Virus record (IMG/VR): IMGVR_UViG_3300032092_003110
Location: 1-35,982 of that record
DNA from: a virus
Reading direction: 5' to 3' (one strand)
DNA: 35,982 bases
Shown here: in pieces, positions 16,147 through 24,110 of the stretch
Position numbering within the stretch: position 1 is the first letter of the stretch
Layout of the letters: each line of letters starts with the position of its first letter
Notes under the pieces: model-generated
Seen by the model: only the letters and a program-made list of their open reading frames with translations
The model's database searches: none
Told to the model about the DNA's origin: nothing
Made by a program: the position numbers and the translations under genes

Positions 16147-16869
16147 ATGAGAGATTACTTATTGGACCTGGTCCAGCACACACATGATTTGGGTTGTATT
16201 GACCTGGTCAAAATTGTCGGTGACGACAAAACTACATCAATTTCAGGTCTTGCTGAAGACTTGAGCGTGGTGGTACAAGCAGAATTTAAAAATCCTGTTG
16301 CTGAGTTTATGGGCACATTTGGTATGCCAAACTTGACCAAACTCAAGACACTGCTGAATCTGCAAGAATATCGAGAAGAAGCCAAGCTCACAATTACCAA
16401 ACGAGCCACTGGTGAACCTGATGGCATTGCATTTGAAAACAAAAACGGTGACTTCAAAAACAGCTATCGATTCATGGCCAGTGAAATTGTCAATGACAAG
16501 TTGAAAACTGCCAAGTTCAAAGGTGTCAACTGGCACATTGAGTTTGAGCCCAGTGTTGCCAGCATCATGCGGTTAAAAATGCAAATGAGTGCCAACGTTG
16601 AGGAGCCCAATTTTCAGGCCAAGGTTGAAAACGGTGATCTTAAGTTTTTCTTTGGCGATCATAGTACACATGCTGGAAACTTTGTGTTTCAAGCAGGAGT
16701 CACTGGCACACTTAAACGTGCATGGAGTTGGCCAGCCAACCAAGTAAGCAGCATCCTGGGGCTGACTGGTGACAAAATCATGCGCATCAGCGACGATGGT
16801 GCAGCACAGATCACTGTTGACTCTGGTGTTGCTGTTTACAACTATATTCTTCCTGCACAAAGCAAGTGA
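16147..16869 (+). CDS. 45: DNA polymerase sliding clamp, T4 gp45 type
   Basis: 240 residues, against 228 for T4 gp45. It has the beta-rich clamp pattern, an early ISGLAEDLSVVVQAEF segment, FGMPNLTKLKTLLNL (the gp45-like GxxNLxKLxxLL) and the C-terminal hydrophobic strand VAVYNYILP. The clamp tethers the polymerase to DNA and, in T4, also activates late transcription through gp33 and gp55. A good ribosome site (AAGGAG) and its own promoter lie upstream. The clamp-loader genes gp44 and gp62, which neighbour gene 45 in T4, are not in this window; dpdA takes the downstream position. Confidence 0.9.
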   Translation: MRDYLLDLVQHTHDLGCIDLVKIVGDDKTTSISGLAEDLSVVVQAEFKNPVAEFMGTFGMPNLTKLKTLLNLQEYREEAKLTITKRATGEPDGIAFENKNGDFKNSYRFMASEIVNDKLKTAKFKGVNWHIEFEPSVASIMRLKMQMSANVEEPNFQAKVENGDLKFFFGDHSTHAGNFVFQAGVTGTLKRAWSWPANQVSSILGLTGDKIMRISDDGAAQITVDSGVAVYNYILPAQSK

Positions 16870-18434
16870 TGACTGAGCATGTGCAAGACAATCTAACTGC
16901 CAAGCAAAATGACTATGCTGTGTTCTTGCCGGCTATCAGTGGTTTCTACGCCACGTTTGTGGGCAAGCAACGCAACGAGCACTATGTAGATCCGGCTCGT
17001 TTCCCAGCTGGACTTACCGACATGGAACAAATGAACTGGCTCAACAGTTCTAAAGCCTTGTTTCCATACAAATGGTCATTATACTCGGGCGGGCATGCTA
17101 ACTTGGACTTGAACAAGCAGGATTGGTCAGAAGACATGGTGCGTAATCGGGAGCCTGGCACATTTATGCTAGGCGACTCAGGTGGCTTCCAGATTGCCAA
17201 GGGCTTGTGGGAAGGTGACTGGAAGGCCAATTCAGGTTGTGTCAAAGCACAAAAGAAACGAAGTTTAATCTTGAACTGGCTGGACAATGTAGCAGACTAT
17301 GGAATGATCTTGGATATTCCAACCTGGGTAATCCATGACAAGAAAGCGTCAGCGGCTTGTCAAATCACCACACTACAAGAAGCAGTGGACGCTACCAAAT
17401 TTAACAACGAATACTTCATGAAACATCGCAAGGGTGTTGCCAATGGTGGTGCCAAGTTCTTGAACGTGTTGCAAGGTGACAATCATACTTCAGCAGACCA
17501 GTGGTATGAAACCATGAAAGAATACTGCGATCCTGTCAAGTATCCAGACACTCACTTTGATGGCTGGAGTATGGGCGGCCAGAACATGTGCGATGTACAC
17601 TTGGTGTTAAAACGCCTAGTAGCCTTGCGTTACGACAATTTACTTCAAGAGGGCAAGCATGATTGGATGCACTTCTTGGGAACCTCCAAACTGGAGTGGG
17701 CTGTTTTATTAACTGTAATCCAAAGGGCCGTAAGAAAATATGTCAATCCAAATTTCACAATCTCGTTTGACTGCGCCAGTCCGTTCCTTGCAACAGCAAA
17801 CGGACAAGTCTACTTTGAAAACGTGTTTGAACACGATTCCAAATGGTCGTATCGCATGGCTCCTTCGGCCGACGACAAAAAATATTCCACAGACACACGC
17901 AAGTGGAGTGATGGAGTAGTAGCCGATGGAGTTTATCCACGTTGGGAAGATAGTCCATTGAGCCACCTGTTCAAGATGAAGGACATTTGCATCTACAAAC
18001 CGGGTGACCTAAACAAAATTGGTAAAGAAGGTAAAACATCATGGGATTCATTCTCGTATGCCTTGCTCATGGGACATAATGTCTGGATGCATTTGACTGC
18101 TGTGCAAGAAGCCAACAGACGTTTTGATGCAGGATCTCGTCCTGCTATGATGCAACGTCAAGGTGGTGACTATGCCAAGTTTGAAGATATTGTGGAGGCA
18201 ATCTTTGCAGCACCAGATCGGGCCGCTGCTGAGGCTATTATCGAAACCTACGACAGTTACTGGATGGAGATTGTGGGCACACGAGGTTTCAAAGGCAAAA
18301 AAGCCAAGAATGCTCGCACACAGTTCAACGTATTATTTGATTTAGAGCAAACCAATGTTGACGATAGTGAGGAAGATAGTGTACAATTGAATGAAGCAGC
18401 ACTAGATCAACTTGAAAACGAGCAGGCAAAATGA
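16869..18434 (+). CDS. dpdA: DpdA-like DNA-guanine transglycosylase (TGT family)
   Basis: 521 residues from ATG 16869, which overlaps the clamp stop by one base; a GTG at 16866 is the other choice. TGT-family signatures are visible: MLGDSGGFQ with D103 (substrate-binding Asp and Ser), MILDIPTW with D149, GWSMGGQN near residue 232 (the TGT GGLAVG-like loop) and SFDCASPF with D301, corresponding to the DxxxP nucleophile region. The zinc-binding CxCxxC of queuosine TGT is absent, as in phage DpdA proteins. DpdA exchanges guanine in DNA for a 7-deazaguanine, which protects against restriction. FolE, QueD and QueE in the same window supply the precursor. It is followed with ATGA overlap by two more genes. 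Confidence 0.85.
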   Translation: MTEHVQDNLTAKQNDYAVFLPAISGFYATFVGKQRNEHYVDPARFPAGLTDMEQMNWLNSSKALFPYKWSLYSGGHANLDLNKQDWSEDMVRNREPGTFMLGDSGGFQIAKGLWEGDWKANSGCVKAQKKRSLILNWLDNVADYGMILDIPTWVIHDKKASAACQITTLQEAVDATKFNNEYFMKHRKGVANGGAKFLNVLQGDNHTSADQWYETMKEYCDPVKYPDTHFDGWSMGGQNMCDVHLVLKRLVALRYDNLLQEGKHDWMHFLGTSKLEWAVLLTVIQRAVRKYVNPNFTISFDCASPFLATANGQVYFENVFEHDSKWSYRMAPSADDKKYSTDTRKWSDGVVADGVYPRWEDSPLSHLFKMKDICIYKPGDLNKIGKEGKTSWDSFSYALLMGHNVWMHLTAVQEANRRFDAGSRPAMMQRQGGDYAKFEDIVEAIFAAPDRAAAEAIIETYDSYWMEIVGTRGFKGKKAKNARTQFNVLFDLEQTNVDDSEEDSVQLNEAALDQLENEQAK

Positions 18435-18937
18435 TTAGACAAGGACATGACGAATCAGTAAAGTTCTTTACAGGCACGGAAGTAGAACATACTCCGGCAT
18501 TGGGAAAGAAAACTCTGTTCGTGGTAGGCGTGCAAACAGAGGATGATATTGCTGCTCACTTGCAGGGTTGCGAGCACATCTACTTTGGTGCCAATCAGAG
18601 TTTTCCCAACTATGACACCAATGCTCGTGGTTGGCTAGACTGGGAGAACATGATTGGACCATTCCTAGACCGAGATTATCTGTGTACCCTAGACATAGAT
18701 GTTCAATGCATAGAAGGCTTGCTAGAAAGCGGATTCACTGAACATCACAACTTTATTCCCATGATATCGGTCAAGCTGCCTTACATACGTCAGCTGGGCT
18801 ACAATGCCACACTCAAACTGGACGACAAAGACTTTGCTGCTACCAATCCCGGTGTTTGGTGTCACAGTGTACACAAATTACAAAGTCGCACAGCATTCAC
18901 TGACTGGTCTAAATATACCAAGGACGAAACATTATGA
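18431..18937 (+). CDS. Unknown protein in the dpdA operon
   Basis: 168 residues. It overlaps dpdA by ATGA and the next gene by ATGA, so all three are translated as a unit. Visible features: VKFFTGTEVEHTPALGKKTLFVVG at the start (here described, an alpha/beta opening), HIYFGANQSFPNY, LCTLDIDVQCIEGLL, FIPMISVKLPY, and LKLDDKDFAATNPGVW near the end. The alternation of strands and helices suggests an alpha/beta protein. No catalytic motif is recognised. The coupling to dpdA suggests a role in DNA-base modification, either as partner subunit or in making the final base; this is inference from context. Confidence 0.7.
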   Translation: MIRQGHDESVKFFTGTEVEHTPALGKKTLFVVGVQTEDDIAAHLQGCEHIYFGANQSFPNYDTNARGWLDWENMIGPFLDRDYLCTLDIDVQCIEGLLESGFTEHHNFIPMISVKLPYIRQLGYNATLKLDDKDFAATNPGVWCHSVHKLQSRTAFTDWSKYTKDETL

Positions 18938-19377
18938 ACCAACAACAAAGATCAACTGTAGATAGAATCATGACCGTGGCAGAACGCAAGATCTGGGTCA
19001 CATTTTGCAAAGAAGGAATTCATTGCTATCCTGCTGCTGCCACAGACCCCGCACTGGCCACAGGTGATGAGTACGATGTGAGTTTTTTAGGAACACCACA
19101 TCGCCATATCTTTCACTTTAGAGTGTGGATTGATGTGGTACACAATGATCGAGACATTGAATTCATTCAATTCAAACGCTGGTTGGAAAATCTCTACAAG
19201 GATGGAATCCTACAACTAGACTATAAATCTTGCGAGATGATGGCAGACGATCTGTACATTCAAATTGCAACAAAGTATCCTGATCGTGTGGTCTGGATTG
19301 AGGTATCCGAAGATGGTGAAAACGGAGCCTTGATAAAATATCAAACTCACCGCCCTGTGCAATCTCTTGCAATTTAA
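18934..19377 (+). CDS. QueD/PTPS-like T-fold protein next to dpdA, lacking the catalytic triad
   Basis: 147 residues. The layout follows the 6-pyruvoyl-tetrahydropterin synthase/QueD T-fold: F-C-K-E-G-I-H30, then PH56-R-H58-IFHFRVWIDV as the HxH strand, EFIQFKRWLENL as the D/E-F..LK helix, LDYKSCE101MMADDLY as the (T/C)-x-E..A helix and VVWIEVSEDGENGALIKY as the last V.V.E......Y strand. H30, H56 and H58 fit the three zinc ligands and E101 the pterin-anchoring Glu. The catalytic Cys four residues before the HxH is Leu52, and the Asp-His dyad reads Asp96-Tyr97. Normal QueD chemistry is therefore unlikely. It is coupled to the unknown gene 18431 and through it to dpdA. The fold is inferred by motif order. 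Confidence 0.6.
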   Translation: MNQQQRSTVDRIMTVAERKIWVTFCKEGIHCYPAAATDPALATGDEYDVSFLGTPHRHIFHFRVWIDVVHNDRDIEFIQFKRWLENLYKDGILQLDYKSCEMMADDLYIQIATKYPDRVVWIEVSEDGENGALIKYQTHRPVQSLAI

Positions 19378-19387
19378 GGAAAAACAA

Positions 19388-19615
19388 ATGGCCAAGCCAA
19401 TTATCAAACCCAATCAACGTCTTACAGAAATCTTTGAGGATCTCGAAGTATATCTGGAGTTCTGTCAGGACTTTGGATACCGCTACAATGAAGCGGATCT
19501 CTACAACTTCAAGAGCTATGCCTGGCAACAGTTCAGCAAGCATGCTCAAGGCAAGAATGCCAAGAACATGTGGTGGGAAGACGCTCGTCGACTTGCAGGA
19601 TTTCGTCCAGCATGA
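19388..19615 (+). CDS. Small unknown phage protein
   Basis: 75 residues from ATG 19388, with TTAAGGA upstream; an in-frame ATG at 19367 lies inside the preceding gene and is not used. The protein is rich in aromatic residues (VYLEFCQDFGYRYNEADLYNFKSYAWQQF) with a basic patch KHAQGKNAKNMWWEDARRLAG. Two or three helices are likely. No family is recognised. The ATGA overlap with the next gene suggests joint expression. Confidence 0.65.
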   Translation: MAKPIIKPNQRLTEIFEDLEVYLEFCQDFGYRYNEADLYNFKSYAWQQFSKHAQGKNAKNMWWEDARRLAGFRPA

Positions 19616-20001
19616 GTGCCGCTCGAGAAAAAGATCAAGCAGACTTTGATCTCGAGCGATTTGTTGACATGTTCGACGAAGCCTTGACCAGTCAAGATCC
19701 GCGTGTGATGGATTCATTACGCAGTCTCATGATGATGGTGACGCTGACTCGTCCTGAGATCAAAACAGAACACAGTCGCAATCACGGACCTCTGAGAAGA
19801 TTGTTCGAAGATATGAACCATCTAAATAGTCGACTGCATCGCATGGAAGAAAAAGTCAATGCCATGAGTCGATCTAGTGATTCGGCTGAAAAATATGCAT
19901 ACACACAATACCCCAACGAAAAGTATGTCATGACTGCTTCACAAGCTATGGCCACGCAAATAGATCAAGATGTATTGAACCGAGTACAAGGACTAAAATG
20001 A
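19612..20001 (+). CDS. Unknown helical phage protein
   Basis: 129 residues from ATG 19612, chosen for its ATGA overlap with the upstream stop; the longer frame from 19570 would be out of phase with real coding there. The protein is helical and charged, with a heptad-like stretch LFEDMNHLNSRLHRMEEKVN near residue 75 that suggests a coiled coil. A Tyr-rich tail (KYAYTQYPNEKYVM) follows. No domain is recognised. It overlaps the glycosyltransferase gene by ATGA. Confidence 0.65.
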   Translation: MSAAREKDQADFDLERFVDMFDEALTSQDPRVMDSLRSLMMMVTLTRPEIKTEHSRNHGPLRRLFEDMNHLNSRLHRMEEKVNAMSRSSDSAEKYAYTQYPNEKYVMTASQAMATQIDQDVLNRVQGLK

Positions 20002-21212
20002 GAAAACTATACTACATGGGGCTTGAATCTTATGAAGCCCGCTACACACTGCAACTGACAGAATGGAATCGACGTGTGTTTGATCGTCGCGGCCTTGATG
20101 TGGTATATGTGCCTGGCGAAACCTTAGACAACAGCCAAAAGATCGTGGTTGGACAGGTGCTGGATGCACATGGTCGCAGCTACTTTGGCATGAGCCAGTT
20201 GATGAATCTGGTTCGTCTGATGCAACAAGGAGAAATCACCCATGAAGATGTTATCTACTTTGAAGACATGTTTCAGCCAGGCATTGAATCGCTGCCGTAC
20301 ATACTCAATCAAGTTCCTGAGAACCTGCGTCCTCGTATTTTTGTTCGCTGTCTTGCTCAGTCTATCGATCCCGATGACTTTGTTCATGTCTGGGGGATGG
20401 CTAAGTGGATGGGTCTCTATGAGAAAATGGTGTGTGAAATGGTTCGGGATAGCGGTGGAGCAGTTCTTGCAACTAATGAAGAAATGGTCATGCACATGAG
20501 AGTGGCTGGATGGGATGTGCCTATCTACAACATCTCAGGTCTTGCATTTGGCAAAGCAGAAGTGCTGGAACGCATTGGCGGTATCGAAAACGTCCGACCA
20601 TTTCAAGATCGCCCACGTCGTGTGGGTTTTGCAGCCCGCTTTGATCAAGAGAAGCAGCCCGGCTTCTTCATGGATCTGATTGAGATGTATGGTGAACTTA
20701 CTAACGAGCCTTGTGAGTTTGCTATCTACTCCGGCGGTGCATTGCGCAGCAACAATCCTGAATTTGTGACCCGTGCTAGACGAATGGAAGCAGCCGGTAA
20801 ATTAAAAATCTACGACAACATCACAAAAAATGATTACTATTCTCACCTTAATGATACTCGTGTGCTGTTTAATTGCGCCCTGCAAGATTGGGTTTCCAAC
20901 ACAGTCAGTGAAGCAGATACTCTTGGCTGTAATGTTCTATACCCTGCTTATAGGTCTTTCCCTGAAACTTTTTCTAATGACCCTAACAGGCTCTATGTTC
21001 CTTGGAGCATAGATGATGCTTATCACAAGATGCAGAACTTGTTGCGTGAACCACATCACAACATGGGCTTGATCAGTAACTGGAACAACGGCACAGTTGA
21101 TCGCGTAATCGATATCATTGAGGGCAAGGGCGAACAATGGAATCGTGCTGGCAATCGATATCGTGATCATGTGGCACAAGACAAATATCATGTGAGAAAG
21201 ATTGAATCATGA
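19998..21212 (+). CDS. GT-B type glycosyltransferase
   Basis: 404 residues with two Rossmann-like halves. The C-terminal half shows the GT4-like order: RRVGFAARFDQEKQPGFFMDL (the R/K-rich strand after which the donor binds), CEFAIYSGG, LKIYDNITKNDYYSHLNDTRVLFNCALQDWVSNTVSEADTLG described piecewise, where the E of SEAD matches the E-x7-E style acidic residue contacting the nucleotide sugar. It forms an operon by ATGA overlaps with GalE and a DegT-like gene. The product may be UDP-galactose-dependent glycosylation of a virion protein, the host surface or a base; the acceptor is unknown. Confidence 0.7.
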   Translation: MRKLYYMGLESYEARYTLQLTEWNRRVFDRRGLDVVYVPGETLDNSQKIVVGQVLDAHGRSYFGMSQLMNLVRLMQQGEITHEDVIYFEDMFQPGIESLPYILNQVPENLRPRIFVRCLAQSIDPDDFVHVWGMAKWMGLYEKMVCEMVRDSGGAVLATNEEMVMHMRVAGWDVPIYNISGLAFGKAEVLERIGGIENVRPFQDRPRRVGFAARFDQEKQPGFFMDLIEMYGELTNEPCEFAIYSGGALRSNNPEFVTRARRMEAAGKLKIYDNITKNDYYSHLNDTRVLFNCALQDWVSNTVSEADTLGCNVLYPAYRSFPETFSNDPNRLYVPWSIDDAYHKMQNLLREPHHNMGLISNWNNGTVDRVIDIIEGKGEQWNRAGNRYRDHVAQDKYHVRKIES

Positions 21213-22153
21213 GCACTGTTGTAGTCACTGGCGCCGCTGGCTACATTGGTGGTGAAATTGCTCTGTTGTTGAAAGATGCTGGACACACTGTGGTTGGCAT
21301 TGATCGTAGACCCTTGCCAAGTCATCTTGAAGACGTCATGGATTTTGTGCAAGCAGACTTTGACAGCGACGAATCTTATCGCAAGTTAATTTCCGTGCGG
21401 CCCACAGCCATTGTACACTGTGCAGGCACCAGCTTAGTTGGCCCCAGCATTTTGAACCCTAGCGATTACTACAACAACAACGTGGTCAAGACTCTGAATC
21501 TTCTGAACATTGTTATGTCTGCAATGCCACAAACTAGATTTATCTTTAGTAGTAGTGCAGCAGTGTATGGCGAACCCGTCATGACTCCGTGCCACGAAGT
21601 TGATCCCAAAGAGCCTATCAGCCCCTATGGTGAAAGCAAACTGATGGTAGAACAGATCCTGGCTAGCTATCATCGTGCATATGGTCTGGACTATGTGGCA
21701 TTTCGTTACTTCAATGCTTGCGGTGCAGACAGTCAAGGTCGTCATGGACAAGAGCCTGGCGCAACACACATTATTGCTCGAGTGCTAGAATGTTTGCGAG
21801 ACGATGCTGAGTTTACACTAAACGGCACTAACTATCCCACGCCAGATGGCACTTGCATTCGCGACTATGTGCATGTGGAAGATATTGCTCGAGCTCATGT
21901 GTTTGCACTGGACCGTATTGTGCCTGCTGGTGTATACAATCTGGGTTCTGGTTCAGGCATCAGCAATCAAGAAATCATTGCTGCGGCAGAGCGTATTGCC
22001 GGCAAAGAACTAAAAATTGTGTCAGGTAAACAACGTGATGGCGATCCGCCATTGTTGACCGCCAGTGCAGGCAAGTTCGATTCAGTAGTAGATCAGTGGA
22101 AACAACATGATCTTAATGCTATGATCCGCCATGCCTGGGCCTGGTATGTTTGA
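21209..22153 (+). CDS. galE: NAD-dependent UDP-glucose 4-epimerase-like enzyme
   Basis: 314 residues of the extended short-chain dehydrogenase family. The NAD-binding GAAGYIG is at residues 8-14. FSSSAAVYG supplies the catalytic Ser/Thr region, and Y140-x3-K144 in SPYGESK is the catalytic pair. YFNACGAD and the late GxxNLGSGSGISN match GalE. The family usually has about 330-340 residues, so this is slightly short. It interconverts UDP-glucose and UDP-galactose or the N-acetyl forms, feeding the upstream glycosyltransferase to which it is coupled by ATGA overlap. Confidence 0.9.
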   Translation: MSTVVVTGAAGYIGGEIALLLKDAGHTVVGIDRRPLPSHLEDVMDFVQADFDSDESYRKLISVRPTAIVHCAGTSLVGPSILNPSDYYNNNVVKTLNLLNIVMSAMPQTRFIFSSSAAVYGEPVMTPCHEVDPKEPISPYGESKLMVEQILASYHRAYGLDYVAFRYFNACGADSQGRHGQEPGATHIIARVLECLRDDAEFTLNGTNYPTPDGTCIRDYVHVEDIARAHVFALDRIVPAGVYNLGSGSGISNQEIIAAAERIAGKELKIVSGKQRDGDPPLLTASAGKFDSVVDQWKQHDLNAMIRHAWAWYV

Positions 22154-22733
22154 TAAGATTCTAAAGTTTGAACATGCGCTGGCAGAGTTCACTGGCGCAC
22201 CTTATGTGATCATGACTGATTGCTGCACACATGCCATTGAACTTTGTCTACGCCATGATCGAGTACGAAGCTGTAGCTTTACTGCATTTACCTATCTGAG
22301 TGTGGCCATGACCATGCACAAGCTGGGCATCAAATACAGCTTGGAAAATGAAGACTGGACTGGTGAGTATCACATTCATGACACTCGAATCTGGGACAGC
22401 GCTCGACGACTGGAAAAGAACATGTATCGACCTGGTGCCATGCAGTGTCTGAGTTTTGGCCACGGCAAACCTCTGCACATTGGCCGAGGTGGTGCTATCT
22501 TGTTGGATGACCCAGCCGCATACAAGACCATGATCCGTCAACGCTATGATGGTCGCGATCTTGATATCACACCCTGGCAAACACAACACACATTTCAAGT
22601 TGGCTACCACTACAAGCCCACACCCGAAGAAGCTGTTCAGGGTCTCGAACTGTTAAAAGGTATCAAAGAAACCAATCCTGATCCTGTGCATGTTGTGTAT
22701 CCAGATTTAAGAAACATTACCATAGTAGATTGA
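22146..22733 (+). CDS. Half-length DegT/DnrJ/EryC1-type PLP enzyme
   Basis: 195 residues from ATG 22146, overlapping galE by eight bases. The family normally has 360-400 residues. The first part matches the large domain: FTGAPYVIMTDCCTHAIELCL (for the G..YA.....T.AL.L.L segment), SFTAFTYLSVAMTM, and DTRIWDSARRL (for D-A-A-H). CLSFGHGKPLHIGRGGA retains a Lys at the position of the Schiff-base lysine in the S-F-x-x-x-K-x-L-x-x-G-x-G-G motif. The small C-terminal domain is missing. It could be a minimal sugar aminotransferase or a PLP-free dehydratase relative. The next promoter starts at its stop codon. Confidence 0.65.
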   Translation: MFDKILKFEHALAEFTGAPYVIMTDCCTHAIELCLRHDRVRSCSFTAFTYLSVAMTMHKLGIKYSLENEDWTGEYHIHDTRIWDSARRLEKNMYRPGAMQCLSFGHGKPLHIGRGGAILLDDPAAYKTMIRQRYDGRDLDITPWQTQHTFQVGYHYKPTPEEAVQGLELLKGIKETNPDPVHVVYPDLRNITIVD

Positions 22734-22758
22734 CTTCACGGTCTAAATACTATACAAT
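22730..22758 (+). promoter_or_regulatory. Sigma70-type promoter for folE
   Basis: TTGACT at 22730-22735 and TACAAT at 22753-22758 with a 17-base spacer. The spacer contains CTAAATA at 22743-22749, which resembles a late box. Confidence 0.7.
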
Positions 22759-22800
22759 TAACAAAACGCAATCCACTGCGTCAACATCGGAGAAATATAA

Positions 22801-23640
22801 TTGACAAAAGAATTTGTACCAGAAAAACTGCTGCACAGCACAGACGAATTTGTGCCAGATACACTACTACATCCTGTAGCCGAATCAAAAACACATAACA
22901 ATATCATTGCAGGTGCAGAGCAACAAGGCGATGACGATAAAGATTACAAAGAAGCATACCTAGGTGATCATCTTCGCTTCAAGATGAAACGTGAAGGCAA
23001 GCGTTTCTGGGCAGGTGACAACATCAGTGATTACCTAAACGAAGGCGATGTGGAACGACTCATTGACGAAGCAACACCAGCATTTGAACAAGTGCTGGAT
23101 CGACTGCTCATTGATCGTGACGACGATCCCAACTCCAAAGGCACAGCTCGTCGACTGGCCAAAATGTATTTCAACGAAGTAATGGCAGGTAGATATGAAT
23201 CAGCACCAGATGCAACAGCTTTTCCAAACGACAGCGCCGACCGCTACGAAGGTATGCTTGTGGTACGTAGTGAGCTACGAAGTATGTGTTCTCATCATCA
23301 CCAGCCTGTATCTGGGGTTGCCTACATCGGTATCATTGCCGCTAATAAACTTATTGGTCTCAGCAAGTATACCAGAATAGCTCAGTGGTGTGCTAGACGT
23401 GGCACACTTCAAGAAGAACTGTGTAATGACATTGCCCGAGAGATTAGCCGGGCCACTGATTCTGACAACGTGGCTGTGTACATACAGGCCACACATGGCT
23501 GCTGTGAGAATCGCGGCATCATGGCACATTCGAGTCTAACACAGACCACAGTGCTCAAAGGCGCATTCAAGGAAGACCAAGGTGTCAAGAAAGAATTCTT
23601 TGACAATATCAAACTACAACAGGACTTTGCACCACGATGA
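22801..23640 (+). CDS. folE: GTP cyclohydrolase I (FolE-type) with N-terminal extension
   Basis: 279 residues, longer than the usual 190-220. The start is a TTG at 22801 with GGAG upstream; no ATG gives the N-terminus. Zinc ligands are C163 and H166 in MCSHHHQPV and C234 or C235 in HGCCENRG. IGLSKYTRIAQWCARR matches the conserved GTP-CH-I block. The first 30 residues carry an internal repeat, EFVPEKLLHS then EFVPDTLLHP. The enzyme converts GTP to dihydroneopterin triphosphate, the first step of the 7-deazaguanine pathway, so here it probably serves DpdA. Overlaps the next gene by ATGA. Confidence 0.92.
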   Translation: MTKEFVPEKLLHSTDEFVPDTLLHPVAESKTHNNIIAGAEQQGDDDKDYKEAYLGDHLRFKMKREGKRFWAGDNISDYLNEGDVERLIDEATPAFEQVLDRLLIDRDDDPNSKGTARRLAKMYFNEVMAGRYESAPDATAFPNDSADRYEGMLVVRSELRSMCSHHHQPVSGVAYIGIIAANKLIGLSKYTRIAQWCARRGTLQEELCNDIAREISRATDSDNVAVYIQATHGCCENRGIMAHSSLTQTTVLKGAFKEDQGVKKEFFDNIKLQQDFAPR

Positions 23641-24032
23641 CTGATTTAGAACAAGCAATGCAGGACAAAATTGCTCCCTGGAACTTGGAAGTCTCTGAGT
23701 TAACAGATTTTCATGTGGCTGTGTTTCAGGATCGATATCCGGTGACTCATGGTCACTTGTTGTTTGTGCCCAGATACAATACTGTGGGAGTGATCCGGGA
23801 TTGTTTTGAATCTGCCATGGCCGAAGGCAACCGAATGGTCGCAGCCGGCGAATGTGATGCATTCAACGTGGGCATGAACTCAGGCGCCGCTGCTGGTCAA
23901 ACTGTGATGTATCCGCATGTGCATTTGATCCCCAGACGCACAGGCGACTGTACAGATCCTGTGGGCGGTGTGCGTGGTGTTATTGCAGGCCAGGCCAACT
24001 ACAAACAACCCGGCTATCAACAGCCGTCATAA
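23637..24032 (+). CDS. HIT-family nucleotide hydrolase-like protein
   Basis: 131 residues. Family signature: HGHLLFVPRY near residue 38 and AGQTVMYPHVHLIPRRTGD near residue 90. In the HxHxH motif the first His is Tyr (Y-P-H-V-H-L), while the middle, nucleophilic His and the third remain. HIT proteins act on dinucleoside polyphosphates, adenylated intermediates or nucleotide-amidates. Placed by ATGA overlap between folE and queD, it could hydrolyse a nucleotide intermediate of the pathway, but no such step is established. A hairpin follows at 24042. Confidence 0.85.
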   Translation: MTDLEQAMQDKIAPWNLEVSELTDFHVAVFQDRYPVTHGHLLFVPRYNTVGVIRDCFESAMAEGNRMVAAGECDAFNVGMNSGAAAGQTVMYPHVHLIPRRTGDCTDPVGGVRGVIAGQANYKQPGYQQPS

Positions 24033-24041
24033 GTAATGATC

Positions 24042-24067
24042 AAGCGGTCTTGGTGTCATTCCCGCTT
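24042..24067 (+). other. Hairpin between the HIT gene and queD
   Basis: AAGCGG at 24042-24047 pairs with CCGCTT at 24062-24067 across a 14-base loop. No T-tract follows beyond TTTA. It overlaps the -35 box of the queD promoter, so it may slow transcription from upstream. Weak evidence. Confidence 0.3.
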
Positions 24068-24094
24068 TACAAACTCTGCCACCTATGCTATAAT
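24066..24094 (+). promoter_or_regulatory. Sigma70-type promoter for queD
   Basis: TTTACA at 24066-24071 and perfect TATAAT at 24089-24094 with a 17-base spacer. AGGAG stands before the ATG at 24111. Confidence 0.8.
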
Positions 24095-24110
24095 CACATA
24101 GGAGAAAAAC

